A stretch of 8,167 nt of DNA from CADCVW01 sp035644935 (lineage in GTDB: Bacteria; Pseudomonadota; Alphaproteobacteria; Sphingomonadales; Sphingomonadaceae): contig DASQNO010000077.1 in the NCBI GenBank assembly GCA_035644935.1, positions 1-8,167 on the forward strand. Direction: 5' to 3'. This document shows, piece after piece, positions 1-6,338 of this stretch. The first letter of the stretch is position 1; every line of letters begins with the position of its first letter. The notes under the pieces were generated by a model that saw only the letters and a program-made list of their open reading frames with translations, was not told where the DNA came from and did no database searches. The translations under genes were made by a program, and so were the position numbers.

Positions 1-107
1 GCGCCGCAGGCCTCGCACTGACGGCGGCGGCGGATGGAGGCGCCGTCCTCGGTCGGCCGCGAGTCTTTGACCTGGCTGTCGGCGTCGGCGCAGTAGGGAC
101 AGCGCAA
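1..107 (-). CDS. nrdR: Transcriptional repressor NrdR, N-terminal part (cut by window edge)
   Basis: Only the first 35 codons are present; the rest lies left of the window. The peptide begins MRCPYC and reads on through DSQVKDSRPTEDG and RRRRQCEACG. The Cys pairs at residues 3/6 and 31/34 form the zinc ribbon of NrdR, with the same spacing as in E. coli NrdR. In this family the zinc ribbon binds NrdR boxes upstream of ribonucleotide reductase genes, and a following ATP-cone domain (not visible here) senses ATP/dATP. The start is a TTG at 107-105, immediately after the glyA stop (TGA at 110-108), with a GGAG ribosome site at 117-114, 6 nt upstream, inside the end of glyA. No ATG is available nearby, so TTG is the only sensible start. 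It is almost certainly co-transcribed and translationally coupled with glyA. Identity is secure despite the truncation. Confidence 0.93.
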   Translation of the reverse strand, partial: MRCPYCADADSQVKDSRPTEDGASIRRRRQCEACG

Positions 108-1418
108 TCAAAGCTCCGGATAAATGGGAAAGCGCGCGCACAGCGCCTCGACGCGCGCCTTGACCGCCGCCTCGGCCGCGTGATTGCCCTCGGGGCCGCC
201 GGCCTTCAGCCCGTCCAGCACATCGGCGATCATGTCGCCGATGGCGGCGAACTCCGCCGCGCCGAAGCCGCGCGTGGTGCCGGCGGGCGAACCGACGCGG
301 ATGCCGCTGGTCTTGACCGGGGGCAGGGGGTCGAAGGGAATGCCGTTCTTGTTGCAGGTGATGCCGGCGCGCTCCAGCGCTTCGTCGGCGTCGCGGCCGG
401 TAAGCCCCAGCGGCGTCAGGTCGACCAGCGCCAGGTGGGTGTCGGTGCCCCCCGCGACCAGCGCGGCGCCGCGGTGCTGAAGCCGGTCGGCGAGCGCGCG
501 GGCATTGGCGATCACCGCCTGGGCGTAGGTCTTGAACTCGGGCCTCAGCGCCTCGCCGAACGCCACCGCCTTGGCGGCGATGACGTGCATCAGCGGCCCG
601 CCCTGCAGCCCCGGGAACACGGCGGAGTTGATCTTCTTGGCGATCGCCTCGTCGTTGGTCAGCACCATGCCGCCGCGCGGGCCGCGCAGCGTCTTGTGCG
701 TGGTGGTCGTGACGACGTGGGCGTGGGGCAGCGGGGAGGGGTGCTCGCCCGCCGCGACCAGCCCTGCGAAGTGCGCCATGTCGACCAGGAACGTCGCGCC
801 CACCGTGTCCGCGATGGCGCGGAAGCGCGCGAAATCGAGAATGCGCGGATAGGCGGAGCCGCCGGCGATCAGCAGCGTCGGGCGGTGTTCGCGGGCGAGC
901 GCTTCCACCTGGTCGAAGTCGACGAGGTGGTCGTCGCGGCGGACGCCGTATTGGACGGCGTTGAACCATTTGCCGGACATCGCCGGCCGCGCGCCGTGCG
1001 TCAGGTGGCCGCCGGCATCGAGGCTCATGCCGAGGATCGTATCGCCGGGCTTGGTCAGCGCCAGCATCACCGCGCCGTTCGCCTGCGCGCCCGAATGCGG
1101 CTGTACGTTGGCAAAGCCGCAGCCGAACAGTTGCTTGGCGCGATCGATCGCGAGCTGCTCCACCGCGTCGGACGGCGCGCAGCCCTGATAATAGCGGCGG
1201 CCAGGGTAGCCTTCGGCATATTTGTTGGTGAAGACCGATCCCTGCGCCTCGAGCACGGCGCGCGACACGATGTTCTCGGACGCGATCAGCTCGATCTGGT
1301 TCTGTTGCCGGCGAAGCTCGCCGCGCACGGCGTGCGACACCACAGGGTCGGCGGCGTCGAGCGCGTCGGCGAAGAAGCCGTCGGGATGGGCATCGTTAAG
1401 GCGCGGAGCGGTGCTCAT
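108..1418 (-). CDS. glyA: Serine hydroxymethyltransferase
   Basis: This is a cytosolic PLP enzyme that interconverts serine plus tetrahydrofolate with glycine plus 5,10-methylene-THF, feeding purine, thymidylate and methionine synthesis. The protein has 436 residues, slightly longer than the usual 415-430 because of an N-terminal extension of roughly a dozen residues. Visible family motifs are IELIASEN near 42-49, NKYAEGYPGRRYY at 65-77, the PLP site TTTTHKTLRGPRGG with the Schiff-base Lys at 242, and SGIRVGSPA with the substrate carboxylate Arg at 374. The ATG overlaps the rpiB stop (ATGA, 4 bp) and has a GAGGAA ribosome site at 1429-1424, 5 nt upstream. The stop abuts the nrdR start. It is the middle gene of an rpiB-glyA-nrdR operon. 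All catalytic landmarks are present and nothing suggests loss of function. Confidence 0.98.
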   Translation of the reverse strand: MSTAPRLNDAHPDGFFADALDAADPVVSHAVRGELRRQQNQIELIASENIVSRAVLEAQGSVFTNKYAEGYPGRRYYQGCAPSDAVEQLAIDRAKQLFGCGFANVQPHSGAQANGAVMLALTKPGDTILGMSLDAGGHLTHGARPAMSGKWFNAVQYGVRRDDHLVDFDQVEALAREHRPTLLIAGGSAYPRILDFARFRAIADTVGATFLVDMAHFAGLVAAGEHPSPLPHAHVVTTTTHKTLRGPRGGMVLTNDEAIAKKINSAVFPGLQGGPLMHVIAAKAVAFGEALRPEFKTYAQAVIANARALADRLQHRGAALVAGGTDTHLALVDLTPLGLTGRDADEALERAGITCNKNGIPFDPLPPVKTSGIRVGSPAGTTRGFGAAEFAAIGDMIADVLDGLKAGGPEGNHAAEAAVKARVEALCARFPIYPEL

Positions 1419-1870
1419 GCGGGTTCCTCGATCGGGGGGTGCGAAAGCTGGTCGACGCGCCGGGCATGGCGGCCGCCAAGAAAGTCGGTGGAGAGGAACG
1501 CGGCGAGGCAGGCCTGCGCCATTTCCGGTCCGATCAGCCGCGCGCCCATGGCGATGACGTTGGCGTCATTGTGGCTGCGAGCCAGGGTGGCGGACAGCGG
1601 TTCCGAGACGAGCGCGCAACGGCACGCCGGATGGCGGTTCACGGCAATGGAGATGCCGATGCCCGAGCCGCACAGGGCGACGCCGAACGCCGCGCGCTCA
1701 TCAGCGATGGCGCGGGCGAGGCGGTAGCCGTAATCCGGATAATCGACCGTCTCCGCGCTGGCCGGGCCGAGATCGAGCACGTCGTGTCCCGCGGCGCGCA
1801 TCCAGTCGGCCAGCGAGGCCTTGAGATCGACGGCGGCGTGATCGGATGCGATCGCAACGATATGCGGCAT
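1415..1870 (-). CDS. rpiB: Ribose-5-phosphate isomerase B
   Basis: This 151-residue protein of the RpiB/LacA family is expected to interconvert ribose 5-phosphate and ribulose 5-phosphate in the non-oxidative pentose phosphate pathway. Landmarks are ASDHA with Asp10-His11, VDYPDYG at 42-48, LCGSGIGISIAVNR with the catalytic-type Cys67, HNDANV with His100, and the phosphate-binding GGRHARRV near 132-139. The family also contains LacA/LacB galactose-6-phosphate isomerases and sugar epimerases, but there are no lac-type neighbours and a single housekeeping copy before glyA fits RpiB. The ATG at 1870 has only a weak GGAA-type ribosome site a few bases upstream. It is the first gene of the operon. 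Its stop overlaps the glyA start. Ribose 5-phosphate supply, one-carbon units and NrdR all bear on nucleotide synthesis, which may explain the grouping (inference). Confidence 0.94.
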   Translation of the reverse strand: MPHIVAIASDHAAVDLKASLADWMRAAGHDVLDLGPASAETVDYPDYGYRLARAIADERAAFGVALCGSGIGISIAVNRHPACRCALVSEPLSATLARSHNDANVIAMGARLIGPEMAQACLAAFLSTDFLGGRHARRVDQLSHPPIEEPA

Positions 1871-1897
1871 GGCTTTTCCGTGGGGAACAGGAGGCCC

Positions 1898-1926
1898 TAC
1901 CTAGACACGACGCAGCCGGATTGCCA
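1898..1926 (-). promoter_or_regulatory. Candidate promoter of the rpiB-glyA-nrdR operon
   Basis: Read on the minus strand, a TGGCAA hexamer (1926-1921) lies 17 bp upstream of TAGGTA (1903-1898), and the latter is 27 bp before the rpiB ATG. The match to a sigma-70 consensus is poor. The main reason to list it is that the same hexamer, the same spacer and nearly the same distance to the start codon recur in front of hemA. The 85-bp region between rpiB and the divergent DUF3429 gene must contain the operon promoter unless transcription enters from elsewhere. Confidence 0.25.
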
Positions 1927-1955
1927 CCGCGACGCACGTGAGCACGAGGACGATG

Positions 1956-2411
1956 ATGACGCGGCCACCCCTTTCGGTCCTGGCATTCGGCTACGCTGGC
2001 CTGCTGCCGCCGCTGGCGGGGTTCGCGGCGCGCCTGTCGGGGAGCGTGCCGCCCGACGCGCCGGTGGTCAGCCTGCTGCTGCTGGGCGGGCTGCTGTACG
2101 GCGGACTGATCCTGAGCTTCCTTGGCGGCATGTGGTGGGGTGCCGCCTGCGCCACGCGCCATGGAGCGGCCTTGCGGCCCTGGCTGACGCTGGCCGTCAT
2201 GCCCAGCCTGATCGCGCTGGCGGCGCTGATGGCGGGTGTGCATGCGCCGCGCGTGGCCGGCGCGCTGCTGGCGATCGCTCTTGTCGCCTCGCTGCTGGTC
2301 GATCGCCGCCTAGTGCAGAACGGGATGGTGCCGGACTGGTGGATGGTCTTGCGCGTGCCGCTGTCGCTGGGCCTCGCGGCCGAGATGATCGTGCTCGGGC
2401 TCGTGCTGTAG
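1956..2411 (+). CDS. DUF3429-type integral membrane protein, function unknown
   Basis: This is a hydrophobic protein of 151 residues with about five predicted membrane helices (roughly 8-26, 36-62, 75-93, 99-116 and 131-150) and no signal peptide separate from the first helix. GYAGLLPP near 12-19, YGGLILSFLGGMWWGAA at 48-64, VMPSLIALAAL and DRRLVQNGMVPDWW near 116-129 resemble the DUF3429 family of small inner-membrane proteins, for which I know no established function. The assignment is from remembered family character, not a profile search. I chose ATG 1956 because GAGGA at 1946-1950 sits 5 nt upstream. ATG 1953 and GTG 1938 are also in frame, but 1938 has no ribosome site. It is a single gene, divergent from rpiB and convergent with hemA, so context gives little hint of role. 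Confidence 0.82.
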   Translation: MTRPPLSVLAFGYAGLLPPLAGFAARLSGSVPPDAPVVSLLLLGGLLYGGLILSFLGGMWWGAACATRHGAALRPWLTLAVMPSLIALAALMAGVHAPRVAGALLAIALVASLLVDRRLVQNGMVPDWWMVLRVPLSLGLAAEMIVLGLVL

Positions 2412-2414
2412 CGC

Positions 2415-3629
2415 TTAGGCCGCCAGCCGCAGCTCCAACCGATCCCAAATCTCGACCAGCGCGCCGGCCAGTTCGCGCATCATTTCTTCGGTATGGGTGG
2501 GGCCGGGGGTGAAGCGGAGCCGCTCGGTGCCGCGCGGCACGGTGGGATAATTGATGGGTTGAACGTAGCATCCATATTCGGCGAGCAGGATGTCGCTGAT
2601 ACGCTTGGCCTTGACCGGGTCGCCGACCATTAACGGCACGATATGCGTCGCCGATTCCATCAGCGGCAGGCCCGCGTCCGCGAAGATCGCCTTCATCCGC
2701 GCGGCGTTCGCCTGGTGCCGCTCGCGCTCCTCCGACGAACCTTTCAGATGCCGAACGCTGGCGAGCGCGCCCGCGACGAGTACTGGCGACAGCGACGTCG
2801 TGAAGATGAAACCCGGCGCGTAGGAGCGGATCACGTCGACGATGTTGCGGTGCGCGGCGATGTAGCCGCCCATGACGCCGAACGCCTTGCCAAGCGTCCC
2901 TTCGATCAGGCTGATGCGGTGCGCCACGCCGTCGCGCTCCGATATGCCGCCGCCACGCGGGCCGTACATGCCGACGGCGTGAACTTCGTCGAGATATGTC
3001 AACGCGTTATAGCGGTCTGCCAAGTCGCAGACCGAGGCGATCGGAGCGACGTCGCCGTCCATCGAATAGACGCTCTCGAACGCGATCAGCTTGGGGGTGT
3101 CCGGGTCTTCGGCCGCGAGCAGCTCTTCGAGGTGCTGGAGGTCGTTGTGCCGAAACACGCGTTTTTCGCATCCCGACGAGCGGATGCCCGCGATCATCGA
3201 CGCGTGGTTGAGTTCGTCCGAGAAGATGACGCAACCGGGAAGCAGCTTGCCGAGCGTCGACAGCGCCGCCTCGTTTGACACGTAGCCCGAGGTGAACAGC
3301 AAGGCTGCGTCCTTGCCGTGTAGGTCGGCGAGCTCGTTTTCCAGCTGCACATGATAGTGCGTGTTGCCGCCGATGTTGCGCGTGCCGCCGGAACCCGCGC
3401 CGACGTCGTGCAACGCTTCCTCCATCGCCGCGACGACGTCCGGATGCTGCCCCATCGCGAGATAATCGTTGGAGCACCACACGGTGATCGGCTTGGGACC
3501 ATTGTGCCCGGCAAAGCAGCGCGCGTTGGGATAGCTGCCCTTGTTGCGCAGAATGTCGATGAAGACACGGTAGCGGCCCTCGCTGTGCAGCCGGTCGATC
3601 GCGGCTTCAAAGATCTTGCTGTAATCCAC
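2415..3629 (-). CDS. hemA: 5-aminolevulinate synthase
   Basis: This PLP enzyme condenses glycine and succinyl-CoA to 5-aminolevulinate, the committed step of tetrapyrrole synthesis in alphaproteobacteria (Shemin pathway). I start it at GTG 3629, giving 404 residues beginning MDYSKIF. With this start the key residues fall on Rhodobacter ALAS numbering: Arg21, Asn54, His142, Ser189, Asp214 and His217 in LDEVHAVG, and the Schiff-base Lys248 in EGTLGKAFG. That strongly supports the GTG. A modest GAGAG ribosome site lies 6 nt upstream. A further in-frame GTG at 3704 would add 25 residues with no homology character and no ribosome site. HNGPKPITVWCSNDYL and the C-terminal INYPTVPRGTERLRFTP region are typical of ALAS rather than of the related KBL and BioF enzymes. 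It follows murI by 81 bp and converges on the DUF3429 gene with a 3-bp gap. Confidence 0.97.
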   Translation of the reverse strand: MDYSKIFEAAIDRLHSEGRYRVFIDILRNKGSYPNARCFAGHNGPKPITVWCSNDYLAMGQHPDVVAAMEEALHDVGAGSGGTRNIGGNTHYHVQLENELADLHGKDAALLFTSGYVSNEAALSTLGKLLPGCVIFSDELNHASMIAGIRSSGCEKRVFRHNDLQHLEELLAAEDPDTPKLIAFESVYSMDGDVAPIASVCDLADRYNALTYLDEVHAVGMYGPRGGGISERDGVAHRISLIEGTLGKAFGVMGGYIAAHRNIVDVIRSYAPGFIFTTSLSPVLVAGALASVRHLKGSSEERERHQANAARMKAIFADAGLPLMESATHIVPLMVGDPVKAKRISDILLAEYGCYVQPINYPTVPRGTERLRFTPGPTHTEEMMRELAGALVEIWDRLELRLAA

Positions 3630-3655
3630 TGCGGGCTCTCGTCTCGGCTGCGGCC

Positions 3656-3684
3656 GATCTAGGCGTGCGGGGGCTGTTTTGCCA
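3656..3684 (-). promoter_or_regulatory. Candidate hemA promoter
   Basis: On the minus strand, TGGCAA (3684-3679), a 17-bp spacer and TAGATC (3661-3656) lie 26 bp upstream of the hemA GTG. The extended -10, CCTAGATC, is close to the GCTANAWC element described for Caulobacter housekeeping promoters, but the -35 element is poor. The implied start of transcription would leave a leader of about 20 nt. Confidence 0.3.
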
Positions 3685-3691
3685 GTGCAAA
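3678..3691. promoter_or_regulatory. 14-bp dyad upstream of hemA, possible operator
   Basis: The plus strand reads TTTGC, CAGT, GCAAA: a perfect 5-bp inverted repeat around a 4-bp centre. The 5-4-5 layout is that of Crp/Fnr-family operators, though the half-sites differ from the Fnr consensus (TTGAT). It overlaps the proposed hemA -35 element. It could be a regulator site or chance; it is unlikely to be a terminator because the stem is short and lacks a T-run. Confidence 0.25.
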
Positions 3692-3710
3692 CCACTCGCA
3701 ACACGAAGGG

Positions 3711-4502
3711 CTAGAAGGTTCCGACTTCACCCAATCCGTACCCGGCCAGCGCGGCGCGGAAAGGCGGCGCGATGTCCACCGCGGCGGTGAAAACCGCCCG
3801 ATCCGCCGGTCCCGGGGCGAACGCCTGCCCCTGCAGAAGGTGCGCGACGCGGCGGGCGATGCCGTCGCCGCTGTCGACGAACGCAATGTGCGGCGCCGCG
3901 GCGCGAAGCTCTTCGGCGAGCAGCGGAAAGTGCGTGCAGGCGAGAACGACCGTGTCGACACGCTCGCCCCCGGGCTGCTCCAGCAAGCCCGCCAGTTCGC
4001 GGGCGACCAGCGCGGCGTCGGTCGGTGCGCCGCGCAGTTTTGCCTCCGCCGCGTCGACCAAGGCCGCCGACCCGTGCCGAAGCACCAGGCAATCGGCCGC
4101 GAACTCGCCGACCAGGCGATCGACATAGGGCTGCCGCACCGTCGCGTGCGTGCCCAGCACGCCGATGGCGCGGCTCCGCGAACGCGCGGCCGCAGGCTTG
4201 ATCGCAGGCACCGTGCCGACGACGGGCACGTCCAGGGCGGCGCGGATCACGGGCAGGGCGATGGTCGAAGCGGTGTTGCACGGGATCGCCACCAGCCGGG
4301 GACGGTAGCGTTCGACGAGACGGCCAAGCAGCGCGGGCACGCGCGCGGCGATCTCGGCCTCCGAACGCGTGCCATAGGGGTAGAAGCCGTTGTCGGCCAC
4401 GTAGACCACCGGCGCCGCAGGCAATACCCGCCGGACGCGCGCCAGAACCGAAAGCCCGCCGACACCGGAATCGAACAGGAGAATGGGGGCGTCGGCGCGC
4501 AT
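3711..4502 (-). CDS. murI: Glutamate racemase
   Basis: This cytosolic, cofactor-independent racemase makes D-glutamate for peptidoglycan precursors. Its 263 residues are normal for the family. Visible motifs are LLFDSGVGGLSV with Asp11, NGFYPYGTRSE near 39-49, AIPCNTAS with catalytic Cys75, GVLGTHATV at 114-122, and LACTHFPLL with Cys189 and His191. This is the two-cysteine, two-base arrangement of MurI/RacE. I start it at ATG 4502 because GGGAGAG lies just upstream (GGAG at 4511-4508, 5 nt spacing). ATG 4514 and TTG 4538 are in frame but would swallow that site. It is followed by hemA on the same strand and diverges from plsY. Since Asp/Glu racemases share the two-Cys layout, the assignment rests on the whole motif set, which fits MurI well. 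Confidence 0.95.
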   Translation of the reverse strand: MRADAPILLFDSGVGGLSVLARVRRVLPAAPVVYVADNGFYPYGTRSEAEIAARVPALLGRLVERYRPRLVAIPCNTASTIALPVIRAALDVPVVGTVPAIKPAAARSRSRAIGVLGTHATVRQPYVDRLVGEFAADCLVLRHGSAALVDAAEAKLRGAPTDAALVARELAGLLEQPGGERVDTVVLACTHFPLLAEELRAAAPHIAFVDSGDGIARRVAHLLQGQAFAPGPADRAVFTAAVDIAPPFRAALAGYGLGEVGTF

Positions 4503-4550
4503 GGACTCTCCCATCGCGTGGCCGCGCCGGTGACGCAACCCGGCCTCCGG

Positions 4551-4568
4551 CCCCGCGATTGCGCGGGG
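4551..4568. repeat. Perfect 7-bp GC-rich inverted repeat between murI and plsY
   Basis: The sequence CCCCGCG, ATTG, CGCGGGG is an 18-bp dyad with a 4-bp centre. It sits in the divergent murI-plsY interval and overlaps the proposed plsY -35 element. There is no T-run on either side that would make it an intrinsic terminator for its neighbours, and both flanking genes point away from it. A regulator site or a hairpin in a longer transcript are possible. In DNA this GC-rich, chance is a real alternative. Confidence 0.4.
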
Positions 4569-4586
4569 GCGGCGATGTGCTAATTT
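4559..4586 (+). promoter_or_regulatory. Candidate plsY-dprA promoter
   Basis: TTGCGC (4559-4564), a 16-bp spacer and TAATTT (4581-4586), the latter preceded by GC to give GCTAATTT. This is the only AT-rich -10-like element in the interval and it follows a TTG at an acceptable spacing. It would start transcription near 4593, just upstream of the plsY start chosen here, and would put the upstream TTG (4585) and GTG (4591) candidates at or before the transcript start. Confidence 0.4.
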
Positions 4587-4611
4587 GCCTGTGGAAACGG
4601 GGGTATGTCGC

Positions 4612-5232
4612 GTGGATGGGGGGGTGCTGACGGCTGCCGGACTGTCGCTGGCGTTGGGCTATGCTCTGGGCTCGATCCCTTGGGGTCTGCTGCTGACACG
4701 CTTGGGCGGCGCGGGCGACCTTCGCAGCGTCGGGTCCGGGAATATCGGCGCGACCAATGTGTTGCGCACCGGACGCAAGGGCCTCGCCGCCGCAACGCTG
4801 GCGTTGGACGCCGCCAAGGGCGCGGCGGCGGTGCTGATCGCGGAGGCCGTGTGGCCGGGGCTCGCGGCGTTCGCGGCCACCGGCGCGTTCTTCGGGCACC
4901 TCTACCCCGTGTGGCTTCGCTTCGCCGGCGGCAAGGGTGTGGCGACGCTGCTGGGCGTGGTGCTGGCGCTTCTGTGGCCGGCGGGACTGGTCTACGCTGC
5001 GCTGTGGATCGGGACGCTGGCGCTGACGCGGTTCTCGTCGGTGTCCGGCATCGTCGCGGCCCTGTCCACCCCCGTCAGCGCGGCTTTGTTCGGCCGGTTC
5101 GACCTGGCGCTGCTGTTCCTGGGTTTCGCCCTGATGGTGGTTTGGAAGCACCGCGGCAATGTCGAGCGGCTGCTGGCCGGCGATGAGCCGCGCGTCGGCG
5201 CCAAGAACGCAAGCGTTGGTTCACCGCGATGA
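4612..5232 (+). CDS. plsY: Acyl-phosphate:glycerol-3-phosphate acyltransferase
   Basis: This integral inner-membrane enzyme transfers an acyl group from acyl-phosphate to glycerol 3-phosphate, the first acylation step of phospholipid synthesis (with PlsX, not in the window). From GTG 4612 it has 206 residues, normal for PlsY, and is strongly hydrophobic with several membrane helices. The signature segments are present: GYALGSIPWG at 16-25, VGSGNIGATNVLRTGRKG at 40-57, GHLYPVWLRFAGGKGVAT at 95-112, and WKHRGNVERLLAGDEPRVG near 178-196. There is no ATG in frame near the N-terminus. GTG 4612 and GTG 4624 are both possible; I prefer 4612, which has a G-run 8 nt upstream, but this is uncertain. 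The stop overlaps the dprA ATG by 4 bp (ATGA), so the two are co-translated. It diverges from murI. Confidence 0.94.
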   Translation: MDGGVLTAAGLSLALGYALGSIPWGLLLTRLGGAGDLRSVGSGNIGATNVLRTGRKGLAAATLALDAAKGAAAVLIAEAVWPGLAAFAATGAFFGHLYPVWLRFAGGKGVATLLGVVLALLWPAGLVYAALWIGTLALTRFSSVSGIVAALSTPVSAALFGRFDLALLFLGFALMVVWKHRGNVERLLAGDEPRVGAKNASVGSPR

Positions 5233-6311
5233 ACCAGGACCATCTCGCCCGGTTGCGGCTGATCCGATCGGCCAATGTCGGACCCGTCACCTATTTCCAT
5301 CTGCTGAGCCGCTTCGGGTCCGCCGACGCCGCGTTGCGCGCGATCCCCGATCTGGCGGCGCGCGGCGGCGGGCGCGCGCCGCGCATCGCGTCGCCGACGC
5401 TGGTCGAGGCCGAAATGGCGGCGGTGGAGCGCCTGGGCGCGCGCTACCTCTTCCTGGGACAGGGTCTCTACCCGCCGCTGCTCGCGGAGCTGGAGACCGC
5501 GCCGCCGGCGCTGATCGTCAAGGGCGACCTGTCATTGCTCGAGAAGTCGCCCGTGGCCATGGTCGGCGCCCGCAACGCATCGGCGGCGGCGTGCCGCTTC
5601 GCACGCCAGCTCGCGCACGATCTGGGCGGCCAAGGGGTTGCGGTGGTGTCGGGTCTTGCCCGCGGCATCGACACGGCGGCGCATGATGGCGCCATGGCCA
5701 CCGGCACCATCGCGGTGATCGCGGGCGGGATCGACGTCTTCTACCCGCCCGAGAACGAGGCCCGGCAACGCGCCATCGCCGAGACCGGGCTGCTGATCGC
5801 CGAACAGCCGCCGGGCGTCGAGCCGCACGCGCGACACTTCCCGTACCGCAACCGCATCATTGCTGGGCTGTCGCTGGGCACCATCGTGGTGGAGGCGGCG
5901 CCGCGGTCGGGCTCGCTGATCACCGCGCGCTACGCGGCCGAGTTCGGCCGTGACGTCATGGCGGTGCCCGGCTCCCCGCTCGACCCGCGGGCGCAAGGAT
6001 GCAACGGGCTGATCCGGGACGGCGCGGTGCTGATCCAGTCGGCCGCCGACGTCATGGAAACGATCCGGCCGTTCGCGATGCGCCCGCTCGCATCGCCCGA
6101 GCGGCGCTTCCAGGACGCACCGGCCGACGGAGACGCCAGCGAAGCCGAGCGGGCCCGGATCGTCGATCTGTTGGGCCACACGGCGGTAGCGGTGGACGAG
6201 ATCATCCGGCAGTCGGGTCTGTCCCCCGCCGCCGTGCAGACCGTGCTGCTGGAACTCGACCTCGCCGGCCGGCTGGAGCGGCACGCCGGGGGGAAGGTGA
6301 GCCTGGCCTAA
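5229..6311 (+). CDS. dprA: DNA-processing protein DprA (DNA protecting protein, Smf)
   Basis: DprA binds incoming single-stranded DNA and loads RecA during natural transformation; it is also conserved in bacteria not known to be competent. The 360 residues show the expected order: an N-terminal SAM-like region (about 1-60), the Rossmann-fold DprA core (about 75-285), and a C-terminal winged-helix DML1-type domain (about 305-360). Core motifs are MVGARNAS at 111-118, SGLARGIDTAAH at 141-152, FPYRNRIIAGLS at 204-215, SGSLITA at 227-233, VMAVPGSP near 243-250 and GCNGLI at 257-262. The ATG lies inside the end of plsY and there is no clear ribosome site of its own, so translation probably depends on coupling to plsY. 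The full three-part architecture argues for a functional protein. It does not by itself show that the organism is competent. Confidence 0.96.
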   Translation: MNQDHLARLRLIRSANVGPVTYFHLLSRFGSADAALRAIPDLAARGGGRAPRIASPTLVEAEMAAVERLGARYLFLGQGLYPPLLAELETAPPALIVKGDLSLLEKSPVAMVGARNASAAACRFARQLAHDLGGQGVAVVSGLARGIDTAAHDGAMATGTIAVIAGGIDVFYPPENEARQRAIAETGLLIAEQPPGVEPHARHFPYRNRIIAGLSLGTIVVEAAPRSGSLITARYAAEFGRDVMAVPGSPLDPRAQGCNGLIRDGAVLIQSAADVMETIRPFAMRPLASPERRFQDAPADGDASEAERARIVDLLGHTAVAVDEIIRQSGLSPAAVQTVLLELDLAGRLERHAGGKVSLA

Positions 6312-6338
6312 TCGCCTTGTTGCCCTCCTGCCGGCGCT

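Noticed and set aside
180..1727. Long plus-strand open frame of 515 codons opposite glyA and rpiB
   Set aside because: It is antisense to two unmistakable genes and is rich in Arg, Gly, Ala and His, the usual shadow of high-GC codon bias. No domain is recognisable.
1888..1896. Shine-Dalgarno-like CAGGAGGCC on the plus strand between rpiB and the DUF3429 gene
   Set aside because: No start codon with a useful open frame follows at a suitable distance.
1911..1926. Sigma-54-like TGGCAA-N5-CTGC upstream of rpiB
   Set aside because: It deviates from both core elements (TGGCAC and TTGC), and no enhancer-binding context is visible.
3630..3704. Longer hemA start at GTG 3704
   Set aside because: The 25 extra residues have no ALAS character and there is no ribosome site, whereas GTG 3629 gives exact Rhodobacter-like residue numbering.
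4503..4538. Longer murI start at TTG 4538 or ATG 4514
   Set aside because: A good GGAG site lies between these and ATG 4502, which gives the normal family length.
4585..4611. Longer plsY start at TTG 4585 or GTG 4591
   Set aside because: These lie at or upstream of the likely transcript start and would add residues not typical of the PlsY N-terminus.
3727..5151. Long minus-strand open frame of 474 codons across murI and plsY
   Set aside because: It runs out of frame through murI and antisense to plsY, is low-complexity Arg/Gln/Gly-rich, and would cover the divergent promoter region.
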